From positions 1 to 25,871 of the forward strand of contig QCTA01000008.1 in assembly GCA_003211335.1 (NCBI GenBank): 25,871 nt of DNA. The letters are read 5' to 3'. Position numbers and translations under genes: made by a program. Under the pieces are notes generated by a model. That model was given only the letters and a program-made list of their open reading frames with translations. It was not told the origin of the DNA and searched no databases. This stretch comes from Prochlorococcus sp. AG-670-O11. Lineage in GTDB: Bacteria > Cyanobacteriota > Cyanobacteriia > PCC-6307 > Cyanobiaceae. The number at the start of each line of letters is the position of its first letter. The first letter of the stretch is position 1. Positions 1 to 6,123 of this stretch are shown here, in pieces.

Positions 1-242
1 AGGTCTTTTTCTCCACTCAATAGTTTCATCCATTTTTTACCATTAGCTTCCATTGGTATCATTGACTTCTTTGAGGTACCAATTCCCTTATCAAACCCAT
101 ATAAAACCGAAATGACCCATTCTTTATCCTTCTCGTAATAGTTCAATAATCTAATTGTAGAGAATACATTTTTATTTTCAACGAATAAATTAATTATTAT
201 TTTCAAAACCCCAAAATGTTGGAATACATTGCTAAACGACAT
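1..242 (-). CDS. Partial unknown protein running off the left edge
   Basis: An open frame starts at the ATG at 242-240 on the minus strand and stays open for 80 codons to the window edge, so the C-terminus is missing. The translation begins MSFSNVFQHFGVLKIIINLF and continues as a mixed charged and hydrophobic sequence (EKDKEWVISVLYGFDKG). I do not recognise the family. It lies divergent to the acyltransferase with about 200 bp between them. Its length without stops in such AT-rich DNA supports a real gene, but part of an island pseudogene is equally possible. Confidence 0.5.
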   Translation of the reverse strand, partial: MSFSNVFQHFGVLKIIINLFVENKNVFSTIRLLNYYEKDKEWVISVLYGFDKGIGTSKKSMIPMEANGKKWMKLLSGEKD

Positions 243-324
243 AACACATAACTACATAAGTTTCTAACTGAATGGTCGCTTCAAGAGTATCAAGAACATG
301 AGAGCAAACCATTCCACATAAAAC

Positions 325-356
325 TAAAAAAGTAGGATGGGCAGATATAAAAAAGA
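325..356 (+). repeat. Left copy of direct repeat flanking the acyltransferase
   Basis: The stretch containing GTAGGATGGGCAGATATAAA closely matches 2580-2610 (GTAAGATGGGCAGACATAAA), with a few substitutions and one single-base length difference. In both copies the central ATG opens a short frame beginning MGR(Y/H)KK; here it stops after 11 codons at 372. The pair brackets the acyltransferase gene. It is either a duplicated small-gene start or a recombination scar. Confidence 0.55.
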
Positions 357-445
357 AGATAATAAAACTTGAAAAGCGATATGTAATGCGTTTGAAAAAT
401 TAGATGGCGCATAATAAACTGAAAACTATAAGTGACTAAGTTTTG

Positions 446-2473
446 ATGTCCACTCATATCAAGGAAAGTAATTTATCTGTAAAAAGTCGATATCGTCCAG
501 AGATTGATGGTCTAAGAGCATTCGCAGTAATCGCTGTTATTATCAATCATTTCAACAAAGATATCTTGCCTGGTGGATACCTTGGCATAGATATCTTTTT
601 TGTTATCTCAGGATTCGTCATAACATCATCTCTTTATCAAAGACCGAGTAAAAACTTCAAGAATTTTATCAGTGGATTTTATGAACGAAGAATCAAAAGA
701 TTAGTCCCAGCACTTTCAGTGTTCGTTTTGATTATGTGTATTGCAATCTGCTTATTCAATTCAAGTCCAAGTTTGTCTCTGAAAACGGGTATAACATCAT
801 TATTTGGTTTATCAAATCTATACCTACTAAGACAATCAACTGACTACTTTGCTCGATCAACAGAATTCAATGTATTCACTCATACATGGTCTCTTGGAGT
901 TGAAGAGCAGTTCTATATCCTATTCCCCCTACTTATATGGTTTTCGGGATTTGGACGCCAAACCAAGAATGGTGCTCGCAACCTTTTTCTAATAGTTGGG
1001 ACACTTACAATTGCTTCGCTAATTGCATTTCTCTACTTCTATCAAACTAACCAACCAGCAGCGTATTTCTTGATGCCGACAAGGTTTTGGGAAATGGCAT
1101 TAGGGTGTTTGCTCTTTATTGGACTTCAAAAAAGAAAATATATTGAACGGTCACTTGAGAAAGTGCCACCGGTTTTAGTGCTGGCATTCATAATCGGAGT
1201 GATGTATTTGCCGATGTCATTAGCAACAGTATCAACAGTTCTAATAGTTGCTCTTAGTTTGGTTCTGATCGCCTCATTGAGAGAAAAAACATTAGCATAC
1301 AAATTTTTTACTAATCCTAAAGTCATTTATATAGGTTTGATTTCTTATTCACTTTACCTTTGGCACTGGGGTGTTCTTTCAATTAGTCGTTGGACTATTG
1401 GAGTTCATTGGTGGTCAATACCTTTCCAAATTGCACTTATGTCTAGCCTAGCGATTGCTTCGCATAGGTATATCGAAACGCCACTTCGTACAGGTAACTG
1501 GTTTGGGAAACGATGGAAGACAATTTTCGTTGGTGGAGGAGTAATAATTTCACTTTCAGGGTGTCTTATTGCTTTAGCAAAACCAATGAAAGGAAAATTA
1601 TTCATTGGAGGTAAGGCACTAAATCAAATCCCTAAACACCTTTTACGATATGAAAATCTTTCAGAAAAATATGGCAGCATGGTTTGCAACTTTTTTACTA
1701 TAAACCTTGAAAAAACAAACTTGAGAACTTGCGGCATTTATTCCAATGACAATGTAAACACAATATGGAATGTAGGAGATAGTCATGCTGCAAGGTTTAC
1801 CTCAGGAGTGAATATGCTTGTGTCAGAAAATCATCTGAATTCAGTCAACATTTGGGGCAACGCATGTCTTTTCCCTCAATCAGTTAGGTCAAATTATTCT
1901 CATCCAGCAATGCAAGGCAAAGATTGCTTCCTATTGAGCGGTAAACTTGAGCAAATAATTCTAGACTCATTGCAAGTAGAAGATATTGTAATAATAAGCG
2001 TTTTTTCAGCTACCAAAAAGTTCGAATTTAGAAAAAACTATGAAAGTTTCTCGGATTCTTCCAACAAAAAGATATCAAAAAAAGAAGCCATTCAAGATTA
2101 CTTCCAAAAACTCTCTTCTTACATTGATTCAATTGCCAATAAAGGTGCGAAAACAGTTCTATACATAAACCCACTTAGATTTAACTCTTTAGAATCAGGA
2201 AAAGTATGTGAAAAATATTGGTTCAATGCACTTAGAAGAAAGAGATGCCTTCTAGAACTAAGCATATACAATCAAGATATCCACTCAATAAAAAATGAAT
2301 ATGAAAAGATTTTGAAAAATAATCCAAAAGTAATCATTGCCAACGCTCAAATTGGCGACGCCTGTAACGAAACCCACTGTGATGGTTCATTCTATTCGGA
2401 CTCTAATCACATGAAAGATTGGTATGCATCAGGATTCATACATAGAATTCTATCTCTGTTGATGAATAAATAA
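446..2473 (+). CDS. OafA-type acyltransferase, acyltransferase-3 membrane domain fused to SGNH domain
   Basis: Probable surface-glycan O-acyltransferase (often O-acetyltransferase) of 675 residues in the inner membrane. The N-terminal half is a multi-spanning acyltransferase-3 domain: EIDGLR (19-24) with the conserved His35, FFVISGF (51-57), FTHTWSLGVEEQF (144-156) and later PTRFWEMALG. After about residue 400 comes a periplasmic SGNH-like domain with GDSHA (444-448) and a terminal DSNH (652-655), giving Ser446, Asp652 and His655 as the likely triad. This two-domain layout is standard for OafA-like enzymes modifying lipopolysaccharide or capsule. I chose the ATG at 446 over the TTG immediately before it. 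The gene stands alone in accessory DNA between two short direct repeats, consistent with cargo that changes the cell surface. The acyl group and target sugar cannot be read from sequence. Confidence 0.88.
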   Translation: MSTHIKESNLSVKSRYRPEIDGLRAFAVIAVIINHFNKDILPGGYLGIDIFFVISGFVITSSLYQRPSKNFKNFISGFYERRIKRLVPALSVFVLIMCIAICLFNSSPSLSLKTGITSLFGLSNLYLLRQSTDYFARSTEFNVFTHTWSLGVEEQFYILFPLLIWFSGFGRQTKNGARNLFLIVGTLTIASLIAFLYFYQTNQPAAYFLMPTRFWEMALGCLLFIGLQKRKYIERSLEKVPPVLVLAFIIGVMYLPMSLATVSTVLIVALSLVLIASLREKTLAYKFFTNPKVIYIGLISYSLYLWHWGVLSISRWTIGVHWWSIPFQIALMSSLAIASHRYIETPLRTGNWFGKRWKTIFVGGGVIISLSGCLIALAKPMKGKLFIGGKALNQIPKHLLRYENLSEKYGSMVCNFFTINLEKTNLRTCGIYSNDNVNTIWNVGDSHAARFTSGVNMLVSENHLNSVNIWGNACLFPQSVRSNYSHPAMQGKDCFLLSGKLEQIILDSLQVEDIVIISVFSATKKFEFRKNYESFSDSSNKKISKKEAIQDYFQKLSSYIDSIANKGAKTVLYINPLRFNSLESGKVCEKYWFNALRRKRCLLELSIYNQDIHSIKNEYEKILKNNPKVIIANAQIGDACNETHCDGSFYSDSNHMKDWYASGFIHRILSLLMNK

Positions 2474-2579
2474 TGGTTTTCCTTTCTTATCCAAAGCAAA
2501 AGTGAAAACTTAAAGATTCTTCCTCGTATATAAAGACTTTCTATCTAAGTCATTTATTGGATTTATAAAGCGATTCACC

Positions 2580-2610
2580 TAAAAAGTAAGATGGGCAGAC
2601 ATAAAAAGGC
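2580..2610 (+). repeat. Right copy of direct repeat flanking the acyltransferase
   Basis: Partner of the repeat at 325-356, in the same orientation. Its ATG at 2591 opens a 24-codon frame ending at 2665 (MGRHKKAGTINLQNFETELE, then IAIK and stop), preceded by AAGTAAG, which could act as a weak ribosome site. The left copy looks like a shorter, degenerate version of the same micro-gene. Whether either is translated is unknown. Confidence 0.55.
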
Positions 2611-2690
2611 AGGTACTATAAACCTACAAAACTTTGAAACCGAACTTGAGATAGCAATCAAATAAAAAAAATTGCCCATTAAAAAATAGG

Positions 2691-2712
2691 GTAGGGGGGT
2701 TTATACCCCTAC
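2691..2712 (-). terminator. GC-rich hairpin, possible terminator
   Basis: GTAGGGG (2691-2697) pairs with CCCCTAC (2706-2712) around an 8-nt loop. Read on the minus strand, the stem is followed within a few bases by a run of six T, as in a Rho-independent terminator. On the plus strand there is no T-run. No minus-strand gene ending here is visible, so it may be a remnant or protect against transcripts from the element. Confidence 0.35.
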
Positions 2713-2849
2713 TTCAAATCAAATAAAGTGAGACCTAATTTTCTAGATGTATAAATAAAATGGGTTTATATTATCTTGTGTATGACCATTTAGATCACTC
2801 GATATACCCTATTATAAAAGGGATTACAGGAAAAATTAACTCCTAGAAA

Positions 2850-2873
2850 CTATTCCCACTCAATAGTCCCTCC
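2850..2873 (-). repeat. Displaced copy of the guaA 3' end (att-like site)
   Basis: Read on the minus strand this short stretch encodes G-T-I-E-W-E-stop, the exact C-terminus of the GuaA encoded at 9993-11579. The 21 bases 2851-2871 match 9994-10014 at 19 positions, with 14 consecutive identities (TATTCCCACTCAAT). The two differences fall at third codon positions, so this looks like a guaA tail from a related genome rather than random similarity. Both copies are in the same orientation, as expected for attachment sites left by site-specific integration into the guaA end. Confidence 0.75.
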
Positions 2874-2937
2874 AAAAAGGTTAATAAAAAAGACAGTTAT
2901 ATCAATGGGTCTGAACATATTATAACACGTATTCCGC

Positions 2938-2958
2938 CACGTGAAACCCACGTGAAAC
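2938..2958 (+). repeat. Left pair of CACGTGAAAC repeats
   Basis: CACGTGAAAC occurs at 2938-2947 and again at 2949-2958, one helical turn (11 bp) apart. It lies about 65 bp inside the guaA-tail copy. The same motif occurs as two further pairs at the other end of the element, at the same 11-bp spacing and in the same orientation. This is the pattern of arm-type integrase or excisionase sites; a host regulator site is the alternative. Confidence 0.6.
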
Positions 2959-3091
2959 CTAGTAGGCAGCGAACCATAAGAAAAACTATTTATTACTTTA
3001 CTTTCATAGAGGTGTAAAGATTATTTTGAGTATCTTACAAAAGCAATAAGTACTGATTGACTTATCGAAAGTTCCATAGATAATCTTTATT

Positions 3092-4030
3092 TTGGATATA
3101 AATAGATTATTGTTTTTCAATCCACGCTTAATTATTATTGGATGCTTAAGACCTTCTGTTCAGTTTGAGTTGTTAAAAAAAGCTAATAGATTTCCTATTA
3201 TTTCTTTTTATTTATTCCAGAATATTGTACTCGGTTGGTTGGCTGAACCTCTTTATTGGTTGCAAAAAATTCTTTACAAGAAGCCAAAGAATATGCCTGA
3301 TCCAATTTTTATTATAGGTGCATGGAGAAGTGGAACAACATACCTCCACACAGAAATAGTTAAAGCTACTAAAGCAGCTACAATAAAAAATACGTTTTCA
3401 TGTTGCCCTCAGGCAGCCTTAATATTTAAAGAACTTTTTCGCAAATTTATACCATCTTATAAAAATAGATTTTTTGATTGGGTCCCATTATTAGCAGAGG
3501 GACCTCAAGAGTTAGATATTGCATTAATGAGATTAAGTTGCGAACATCCTCCAACATCAATTGGTCTTGGAAAGTCATTATCTAAGGATTTAGAAAGATG
3601 GTACAAATGGAAAGCTACATTAGATTTCAAAAAAAAATTAAAATTACTTCTTGAATGGGCATGGATTCATGATGGTTTACCTGGAAAAGTTTTTATCAAT
3701 AAAGCTCCAGCATTTACAACGAGAGTTGACTTATTAATTGAGTTATTTCCCAACTCAAAATTTATTTACATTGAACGTAAATACGATCATGTGAAAAGTA
3801 TAGAAAAATCTATCAAATCATTTAATAAAGAATTTGGTTTTATTCCATATCTTGGGAACGCAGAGAAAGATGCAAAGTTTACTAGATCCTTCATATTAGA
3901 TAAATGGCAAATAATGAAAAATCTTATTCCTAAGGACAATTTAATAGAAGTTACATATGAAGATCTTATAAAAACTCCAAAAAAAACTATAGATAATATC
4001 AAAACGTTTACAGGGGTAAGTGTTATTTAA
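3092..4030 (+). CDS. Sulfotransferase family protein
   Basis: Likely transfers sulfate from PAPS to a carbohydrate or other acceptor. The 5'-phosphosulfate loop is clear at residues 76-83 (GAWRSGTT). Downstream, NKAP (203-206) stands where the family usually has LKxP, followed by FPNSKFIYIERKYDHVKS (Arg229, Ser236), the 3'-phosphate-binding region. It resembles the large Sulfotransfer_3-like group, but at 312 residues it seems short at the C-terminus, ending abruptly after TGVSVI. The frame has no ATG upstream of the loop; the best start is TTG at 3092, only 12 bases after an in-frame region opens. The next in-frame Met lies just before the catalytic loop and would remove the usual N-terminal segment. 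It sits at the left edge of the putative element, convergent with the next operon, and suits a surface-modification role. Confidence 0.8.
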   Translation: MDINRLLFFNPRLIIIGCLRPSVQFELLKKANRFPIISFYLFQNIVLGWLAEPLYWLQKILYKKPKNMPDPIFIIGAWRSGTTYLHTEIVKATKAATIKNTFSCCPQAALIFKELFRKFIPSYKNRFFDWVPLLAEGPQELDIALMRLSCEHPPTSIGLGKSLSKDLERWYKWKATLDFKKKLKLLLEWAWIHDGLPGKVFINKAPAFTTRVDLLIELFPNSKFIYIERKYDHVKSIEKSIKSFNKEFGFIPYLGNAEKDAKFTRSFILDKWQIMKNLIPKDNLIEVTYEDLIKTPKKTIDNIKTFTGVSVI

Positions 4031-4042
4031 ATCAAAAATAAA

Positions 4043-4351
4043 TTAGAAGATTTTGGCAAGCGCATCAATTAAAGGAGTTTGATTAGGATATTTTTTTTCA
4101 AATCTACAGGCTTCTTCAGTAGTTGGAATTATTTCATGAAGAAGGAGATCTTCAACCCATTCAAGATCATTCTGTACAAAATCTTCTTTTGCAACTGATT
4201 TAAGTAATTCTATTTTTAATTTATCCCAAGCTTGTTTTTTATCATAATTATTTTGTTGCTGTATTTGCTTAAAAGTTGATTGAATACCTAGATACCATTT
4301 TCTGACTTGTTCGACATTATCAAAACCAGATGTATCTATAAATTTAGTCAA
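4043..4351 (-). CDS. Small hypothetical protein, paralogue of its upstream neighbour
   Basis: A 102-residue soluble, mostly helical protein without signal peptide or membrane segment. It aligns along its length with the 104-residue neighbour at 4416-4730: W-x-x-G-I near residue 20, a charged middle section, D-L-x-W near residue 65 and T-P-L-(I/L)-D-A-L near the C-terminus. The pair is a tandem duplication that has diverged strongly. It is the last gene of a leftward set headed by the RHH gene and ends 12 bp from the sulfotransferase stop on the opposite strand. Function unknown. Confidence 0.7.
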   Translation of the reverse strand: MTKFIDTSGFDNVEQVRKWYLGIQSTFKQIQQQNNYDKKQAWDKLKIELLKSVAKEDFVQNDLEWVEDLLLHEIIPTTEEACRFEKKYPNQTPLIDALAKIF

Positions 4352-4415
4352 ACTATAAATAAATTCTTGAAAAAAACTTATTTTCTATTTGCTTATAAAA
4401 AAACATAATAGATAT

Positions 4416-4730
4416 TTAAGTTCCAGATTTATCTCGAGCTCTAAGATTACCAAGAGCATCTAACAGAGGCGTTGAATGTTTAAATCTAATAGTAAGTCTT
4501 ACCGCTTCCCATAAAGTAACATCTCTTTTTGATGTAAGAATTTCTCTGGTCCAAGCCAAGTCGTCCTCGCCAAATTGACCCTCAGGAGTAATTCTTTTTA
4601 TCTCATTTTCAAGTTCTTTCCAAACCTGCTCATCCGTCCAGTTACGGATTGTTTGGATATCTTTATAGAGAATTCTTATTCCGCTCTGCCACTCATACAT
4701 TCTCTTTTCCATTTTTTCAAATTTATTCAT
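4416..4730 (-). CDS. Small hypothetical protein, tandem paralogue
   Basis: A 104-residue protein with ordered Trp residues (YEWQSGIR, DEQVWKELE, DLAWTREIL) and the STPLLDALG motif shared with the gene at 4043-4351. Its ATG overlaps the stop of the upstream membrane-protein gene by one base (TAATG), so translation is probably coupled. No enzyme motif is visible. The shared Trp, Asp-Ala-Leu and acidic positions suggest a compact helical domain, perhaps for protein-protein contact, but this is a guess. Confidence 0.72.
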   Translation of the reverse strand: MNKFEKMEKRMYEWQSGIRILYKDIQTIRNWTDEQVWKELENEIKRITPEGQFGEDDLAWTREILTSKRDVTLWEAVRLTIRFKHSTPLLDALGNLRARDKSGT

Positions 4731-4927
4731 TATTTATCTCTTAGTGTCGAATTTAATCCTATTTTTAAGAACTTTCTTATAGTGTATTTACCAAAAGGGA
4801 AAAATCTTGATGCTTTAAGTAAATTTTTTTCTAAAAATGCAATATAGTTTCGGCGAGAAATAGTGTCCATAAAAAAGCCTAAAATATATAAACTTAACCA
4901 TCCAAATAAGCAAACTCCTATCCACAT
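4730..4927 (-). CDS. Small membrane-anchored hypothetical protein
   Basis: A 65-residue protein starting at ATG 4927-4925. Residues 3-19 (IGVCLFGWLSLYILGFF) form one hydrophobic helix, followed by a strongly basic, aromatic tail (SRRNYIAFLEK, ASRFFPFGKYTIRKF). The topology suggests a short anchor with a cytoplasmic basic domain. An internal Met at residue 20 could give a soluble form. It follows the RHH gene by 19 bp and overlaps the next gene by one base, so it is mid-operon. Family not recognised. Confidence 0.6.
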   Translation of the reverse strand: MWIGVCLFGWLSLYILGFFMDTISRRNYIAFLEKNLLKASRFFPFGKYTIRKFLKIGLNSTLRDK

Positions 4928-4946
4928 AACTTTTTACTCACGTGAT

Positions 4947-5438
4947 TTAAACATTTAAATCCTTATTTTTATTGATTTTACTGAGCATTACATTCATTTT
5001 ATTAATCTTATAATCTGTTTCCAATTCTAATTCTTCAATTAAACCGTCTGGTTTCAAAGCTTCTTCTACTAATAATAAATCTTTTCCCACTGATTCTTCT
5101 ATTGGTTCCTCTAATGATTCTTTATTGGATTCTGATATTAATGAAAGTATATCTTCAATTTGTTTTAATTTAGAATTTTCATCAATATCTGATTGATTTG
5201 AACTCTTAGATTTTAAAATTTCATTAATTAATAGTTTACTTTTATCAATTTTTGATTTTAAATCATCTGACTTTGCCTTCGATAAAAGAGATTGATATTT
5301 TTTAGAATTTATTGCATCTTCTACTATGCTTCCAACCATACTAGATAACGATCTGCGCTCAATTTTTGCAATTATCTTAAGCTTTTTAAATAACTCTTTC
5401 TGAAAAAGAACCTGTACCCTATCAAGCTTAGTAGGCAT
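4947..5438 (-). CDS. Ribbon-helix-helix DNA-binding protein with long acidic tail
   Basis: A 163-residue protein. Residues 5-43 fit a CopG/ParR-like ribbon-helix-helix fold: a beta strand with alternating residues (LDRVQVLF), helix A (KELFKKLKIIAKIER), a turn (RSLSS) and helix B (SMVGSIVEDAI). After residue 50 comes a charged helical region rich in Lys, Glu and Ser and then a very acidic stretch (EEPIEESVGKDLLLVEEALK), probably a partner-binding or oligomerisation tail. It heads a four-gene leftward operon and is divergent from the secreted-protein/murA operon. The sequence AAGTGTGTAT just upstream of its start suggests self-regulation. RHH proteins act as repressors or partition adaptors; which applies here is not decidable from sequence. 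Confidence 0.72.
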   Translation of the reverse strand: MPTKLDRVQVLFQKELFKKLKIIAKIERRSLSSMVGSIVEDAINSKKYQSLLSKAKSDDLKSKIDKSKLLINEILKSKSSNQSDIDENSKLKQIEDILSLISESNKESLEEPIEESVGKDLLLVEEALKPDGLIEELELETDYKINKMNVMLSKINKNKDLNV

Positions 5439-5467
5439 TAGTAGATTAACCTAAATTAAAGATTACG

Positions 5468-5488
5468 ATACACACTTGTAGTATAACA
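5468..5488 (-). promoter_or_regulatory. RHH gene promoter with single AAGTGTGTAT box
   Basis: On the minus strand TGTTATACT (extended -10) is followed at once by ACAAGTGTGTAT, placing the box over the likely +1, about 35 nt before the RHH start codon. The 10-mer AAGTGTGTAT is identical to the first unit of the mreB operator at 9548-9539. A box at +1 suits repression, hence likely autoregulation. Confidence 0.5.
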
Positions 5489-5585
5489 AATAGTATATAT
5501 TAATACTAATCCGGCAAATTAACTTTAAATGTTTATTGTTATTTATAGGTTATATCATGATATCCAAATAACAAACAAATATTCA

Positions 5586-5626
5586 AAGTGTGTTATAGTA
5601 TGTATAAGTGTGTAACTATTAAGAGA
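5586..5626 (+). promoter_or_regulatory. Three-unit operator and promoter of the murA operon
   Basis: Three consecutive 10-bp units, AAGTGTGTTA, TAGTATGTAT and AAGTGTGTAA, are followed by CTATTAAGAGA. Aligned by eye without gaps to the minus-strand mreB upstream region (9548-9508), 32 of 41 positions agree, including the ACTAT -10-like sequence. Repeats phased at 10 bp on one face of the helix are typical of operators bound by cooperative dimers such as RHH proteins. Confidence 0.55.
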
Positions 5627-5677
5627 CACATCTGCGAGGCAGTGGTGATGGGGATCACAACAGTCAAAGGTTTTTTT
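5626..5677 (+). ncRNA. Possible structured leader or short RNA
   Basis: Just downstream of the predicted promoter are two hairpins: CTGC-GAG-GCAG (5632-5642) and GTGAT-GGGG-ATCAC (5645-5658), then 12 nt later TTTTTTT (5671-5677). A roughly 50-nt RNA ending at the T-run is possible, or a structured 5' leader of the operon. It matches no RNA family I can name. The local G-richness stands out from the AT-rich surroundings. Confidence 0.25.
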
Positions 5678-5855
5678 AGCATTTATTTAATTCTTCAGTG
5701 GAACAATTATTTGCTCAGTTAAAAACCTTAGAAAGTAATGCTTTCTTAAAAAGCAATCTATTAATACTTGGACTGATCAAATCTTAAAATCTTTATTTTT
5801 GAGACATCAGAAATAATGAATCATTTTGAAAATGAATTATTCAAAGTAATTAAAA

Positions 5856-6110
5856 ATGAATAAGAAAACTGTATTAACAACGCTTCTATTTTTTCTTCCT
5901 TTAGCTTTTTTAGAACAAACAAAACCGGAAGCTTCATCTCTCGGTAGGAACAAAAGTGTTAATGCCTTCGATTTAACTAATACAAATCAATCACCATTAA
6001 TAATAAAGTTTTCATCTCCTGAAAATAATGTTGAAATAAAAAGTTGCTGGGAAATCGGGGATTTAGCTTCTCAAAAAACGATATTGTTCTTCATCAATGA
6101 CAAACCGTGA
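5856..6110 (+). CDS. Small secreted hypothetical protein
   Basis: An 84-residue protein with an N-terminal Sec-type signal: MNKKT, a hydrophobic stretch of roughly 15 residues (VLTTLLFFLPLAF), then polar sequence with a possible cleavage site near EASS. The mature part is short and contains one Cys (KSCWEIGD). Its stop lies 13 bp before the murA start, so it is probably first in the operon. I do not recognise the family. Expected location is the periplasm or outer face of the membrane. Confidence 0.55.
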   Translation: MNKKTVLTTLLFFLPLAFLEQTKPEASSLGRNKSVNAFDLTNTNQSPLIIKFSSPENNVEIKSCWEIGDLASQKTILFFINDKP

Positions 6111-6123
6111 AGACTTTTAATTT

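Larger units (their letters stand above)
2474..2849. other. Gene-poor stretch left of the guaA-tail copy
   Basis: Between the acyltransferase and the guaA-tail copy I see the second MGRHKK repeat with its 24-codon frame, a GC-rich hairpin at 2691-2712, and otherwise AT-rich sequence with no convincing coding frame. A weak CCCT/AGGG hairpin lies near 2806-2822. Confidence 0.5.
5439..5855. other. Divergent regulatory region between RHH operon and murA operon
   Basis: About 417 bp. Leftward: an extended -10 (TG-T-TATACT, 5488-5480 on the minus strand) with the box AAGTGTGTAT over the expected start of transcription. Rightward: the three-unit operator at 5586-5615 with the -10-like TAACTAT at 5613-5619, then a roughly 230-nt leader with two small hairpins and a T7 run. 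A 24-codon frame starts at the ATG at 5648 and ends at 5722 (MGITTVKGFFSIYLILQWNN...), and a 35-codon frame without ATG lies at 5680-5787. Neither is convincing. Confidence 0.5.

Noticed and set aside
13..24. CCACTCAATAGT near the left edge, identical to part of the guaA-tail copy at 2856-2867
   Set aside because: Only 12 bases match, the similarity does not extend, and the stretch lies inside an open frame in a different reading phase (KLLSGE). Probably chance.
4575..4847. 90-codon plus-strand frame opposite the small RHH-operon genes
   Set aside because: Antisense to two supported genes that are linked by a TAATG overlap; composition is that of a shadow frame.
5680..5787. 35-codon frame SSVEQLFAQLKTLESNAFLK in the murA leader
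   Set aside because: Looks protein-like but has no ATG, is preceded by an in-frame TAG, and lacks a start signal. Could be a remnant; not enough to call a gene.
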